Shown here: piece after piece, positions 13,210-14,629 of the stretch | Layout of the letters: each line of letters begins with the position of its first letter | How positions within the stretch are numbered: position 1 is the stretch's first letter | NCBI GenBank assembly: GCA_023623095.1 | Contig: JAMNXX010000215.1 | Coordinates: forward strand, 1 to 14,629 | Reading direction: 5' to 3' | Source: Bacillota bacterium | GTDB taxonomy: Bacteria > Bacillota > Clostridia > Peptostreptococcales > Thermotaleaceae | Length of the DNA stretch: 14,629 bases | Program-made: the position numbers and the translations under genes | The notes under the pieces: model-generated | What the model was told of the DNA's origin: nothing | Seen by the model: the letters and a program-made list of their open reading frames with translations, nothing else | Database searches by the model: none

Positions 13210-13905
13210 ATGCTTGGAACCATCGTTAATTTTTTTGCGATTATTATCGGAAGCTTGATCGGCTTGATCTTTCGGCGTGGGATACCGGAAAAGTACAAAA
13301 ACACGGTCATGAACGGGATCGCCTTGGCGGTTGTGCTGATCGGTCTGATGAGTGCGCTCAAAACGGAGCAGATGCTTTTATTGATTTTTAGCCTGGTCAT
13401 CGGAAGCGTTATCGGAGAATTTTTCAGGATAGAAGACCGACTGGAGGCATTAGGAAAGTGGGTAGAAGGGCGGCTGGGGAATTACGGCGGAAATGTAGCA
13501 AGGGGATTTGTTGCGGCCAGTCTGATTTTTTGCGTCGGTTCCCTTGCGATTGTGGGCGCGTTGGAAAGCGGCTTGACGGGCAATCATGATAAATTGTTTG
13601 CGAAATCCGTGTTGGACGGAATTTCTTCCATTGTTTTTGCATCCACCATGGGGATCGGCGTGATTTTTTCATCCCTGACCGTGTTTGTTTATCAGGGGTT
13701 GATTACGATTGCGGCAGGATTTGTAAAGGATTTCTTGACGGAAGATGTGATTCGGGAAATGTCTGCCATCGGGGGGCTCCTGATTATGGCGCTGGGGTTT
13801 AACCTGTTGGAATTGAAAAAAATAAAAGCGGGAAACATGCTTCCTGCAATCCTGATCCCTATTTTTTATTATATGGGGCAAATTTTATATGATAAGATTT
13901 CCTAA
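13210..13905 (+). CDS. DUF554 family membrane protein
   Basis: The 231-residue product is almost entirely hydrophobic, with about six to seven membrane segments. It opens with MLGTIVNFFAIIIGSLIGLIF, the usual N-terminus of the DUF554 family (Bacillus YdfK-like). Other family marks are IGSVIGEFFRIEDRLEALGKW, ARGFVAASLIFCVGSLAIVGALESGLTG and ILDGISSIVFASTMGIGVIFS-like repeats. The two halves look like a duplicated transporter fold. Function is unknown; a transport role is only a guess. CAAGGAGGAGTTGTAA precedes the ATG. It is divergent from the ABC importer and has no same-strand partner, with groESL following after its own promoter. Confidence 0.93.
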   Translation: MLGTIVNFFAIIIGSLIGLIFRRGIPEKYKNTVMNGIALAVVLIGLMSALKTEQMLLLIFSLVIGSVIGEFFRIEDRLEALGKWVEGRLGNYGGNVARGFVAASLIFCVGSLAIVGALESGLTGNHDKLFAKSVLDGISSIVFASTMGIGVIFSSLTVFVYQGLITIAAGFVKDFLTEDVIREMSAIGGLLIMALGFNLLELKKIKAGNMLPAILIPIFYYMGQILYDKIS

Positions 13906-13915
13906 ACATAAAAAA

Positions 13916-13947
13916 CTTAAAATATAAAGAAATCATGAGATTTTAAG
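13916..13947. repeat. AT-rich inverted repeat CTTAAAAT/ATTTTAAG
   Basis: Perfect 8-bp arms with a 16-base loop, downstream of the DUF554 gene. It has no GC-rich stem and no U-tract, so it is at best a poor terminator. Confidence 0.35.
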
Positions 13948-14042
13948 CAAAATATGTATAAATATGAATATTTTCGTTTAAAATGGTTAATATGGATAAA
14001 AAACCAGCAAAAATCAAGTTTGCACCTGGCTAAGGGTTATAT

Positions 14043-14056
14043 TACATTATAATGTA
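14043..14056 (+). promoter_or_regulatory. groESL -10 region inside a 14-bp palindrome
   Basis: TACATTATAATGTA is a perfect palindrome that contains a TATAAT (14048-14053), placed 4 bases before the CIRCE element. TTGCAC at 14020-14025 is 22 bases upstream, too far for a normal -35, so the -35 is uncertain. The palindrome could bind a second regulator or be chance in AT-rich DNA. Confidence 0.55.
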
Positions 14057-14057
14057 G

Positions 14058-14084
14058 TTAGCACTCAATCAAGATGAGTGCTAA
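14058..14084. promoter_or_regulatory. CIRCE operator (HrcA binding site)
   Basis: TTAGCACTC (14058-14066), nine bases, GAGTGCTAA (14076-14084) is a perfect match to the CIRCE consensus. HrcA represses groESL through it and is released on heat shock. It covers the likely transcription start. Confidence 0.98.
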
Positions 14085-14133
14085 TAAAGTGGATAAAACA
14101 ATGATTCACAATAATATACAAGGAGGGTTTATT

Positions 14134-14418
14134 ATGAATATCAAACCATTAGGAGACAGAGTTGTGATCAAAAAGTTAGAAGCGGAAGAAAAGACGAAAA
14201 GTGGTATTGTGCTTCCAACACAAGCAAAAGAACAACCTCAAATAGCAGAGGTCGTTGCGGTAGGACCCGGTGGAATTGTAGATGGAAAAGAAGTGAAGAT
14301 GGAAGTAAAAGTAGGCGATCGCGTTATCTTTTCAAAATATGCAGGGACAGAGATCAAATATGAAGGAGTAGAGTATACGATTCTTGAGCAAAGGAATATA
14401 CTGGCTATCGTTGAATAG
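14134..14418 (+). CDS. groES: Co-chaperonin GroES
   Basis: The 94-residue product is the heptameric lid of the GroEL chaperonin. It starts [20 protein letters not shown], has the mobile loop [14 protein letters not shown] (20-33) that docks on GroEL, the roof-loop region [10 protein letters not shown], and [24 protein letters not shown]. The ATG at 14134 has ACAAGGAGGGTTTATT before it and gives the normal family length. An in-frame ATG at 14074 lies within the CIRCE element and would add 20 unrelated residues, so it is rejected. It is the first gene of the CIRCE-controlled operon. Confidence 0.98.
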   Translation: MNIKPLGDRVVIKKLEAEEKTKSGIVLPTQAKEQPQIAEVVAVGPGGIVDGKEVKMEVKVGDRVIFSKYAGTEIKYEGVEYTILEQRNILAIVE

Positions 14419-14483
14419 CAAGGGTATTTTATGATTCATATAGGTATTCTGATGGAAAATGTGAGTGAGATTGATTAAAATGA

Positions 14484-14629
<146 letters not shown>

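Noticed and set aside
14431..14478. 15-codon ORF between groES and groEL
   Set aside because: It is too short, has no convincing binding site, and such frames are expected by chance in a 107-base gap.

Overview
The window looks like chromosomal DNA of a low-GC, Gram-positive, strictly anaerobic fermenter of the Clostridia. The grounds are a bcd-etfB-etfA cluster whose EtfA carries an extra ferredoxin domain, a 56-residue clostridial 2[4Fe-4S] ferredoxin, a redox repressor Rex, a Clostridium symbiosum-type glutamate dehydrogenase, a CIRCE-controlled groESL operon, strong AGGAGG-type ribosome binding sites and many intrinsic terminators. A species cannot be named from the sequence alone.

Layout. 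1-829 (minus): 5' part of an ABC-F ATPase. 1071-1721 (plus): rex, with a consensus sigma-A promoter. 1722-2103: a long spacer with a dyad, a strong terminator and a near-consensus sigma-54 (-24/-12) promoter. 2104-5353 (plus): acyl-CoA dehydrogenase, EtfB and ferredoxin-fused EtfA, which together should form an electron-bifurcating or related acyl-CoA reductase. 5384-5548: a promoter-to-terminator unit with no convincing ORF, possibly a small RNA. 5626-6072 (plus): a MarR-type regulator, convergent with a ferredoxin gene (6107-6277, minus) whose terminator lies in the marR 3' end. A divergent promoter region with a good Fur-box match separates the ferredoxin from 6521-7363 (plus), a P-loop/Asp23 fusion protein. 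7583-8935 (plus): gdhA, with a long structured leader and a textbook terminator.

8975-9079 holds a second structured, terminator-ended stretch. 9387-10271 (plus) is an OGG1-type 8-oxoguanine glycosylase. It converges on a three-gene ABC importer of the NMT1/sulfonate type (13036 down to 10575, minus). The gap between the two is almost filled by a 266-bp nested inverted-repeat element resembling a MITE. 13210-13905 (plus) is a DUF554 membrane protein. 14058-14629 holds the CIRCE operator, groES and the start of groEL.

How it fits together. The main theme is redox and amino-acid fermentation. Glutamate dehydrogenase produces NAD(P)H and 2-oxoglutarate. The acyl-CoA dehydrogenase/Etf complex re-oxidises NADH on an enoyl-CoA and may reduce ferredoxin. 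Rex senses the NADH/NAD+ ratio, and the small ferredoxin is a plausible electron carrier. ABC-F, rex and groESL also lie in one neighbourhood in Bacillus subtilis (ydiF, rex/ydiH, groES-groEL), so the ends of this window may be an old syntenic frame into which lineage-specific genes were inserted.

No clear undescribed multi-gene system was found. The best leads are the sigma-54 promoter of the Etf operon, two unassigned structured-RNA candidates, the P-loop/Asp23 fusion with its Fur box, and the nested inverted-repeat element.
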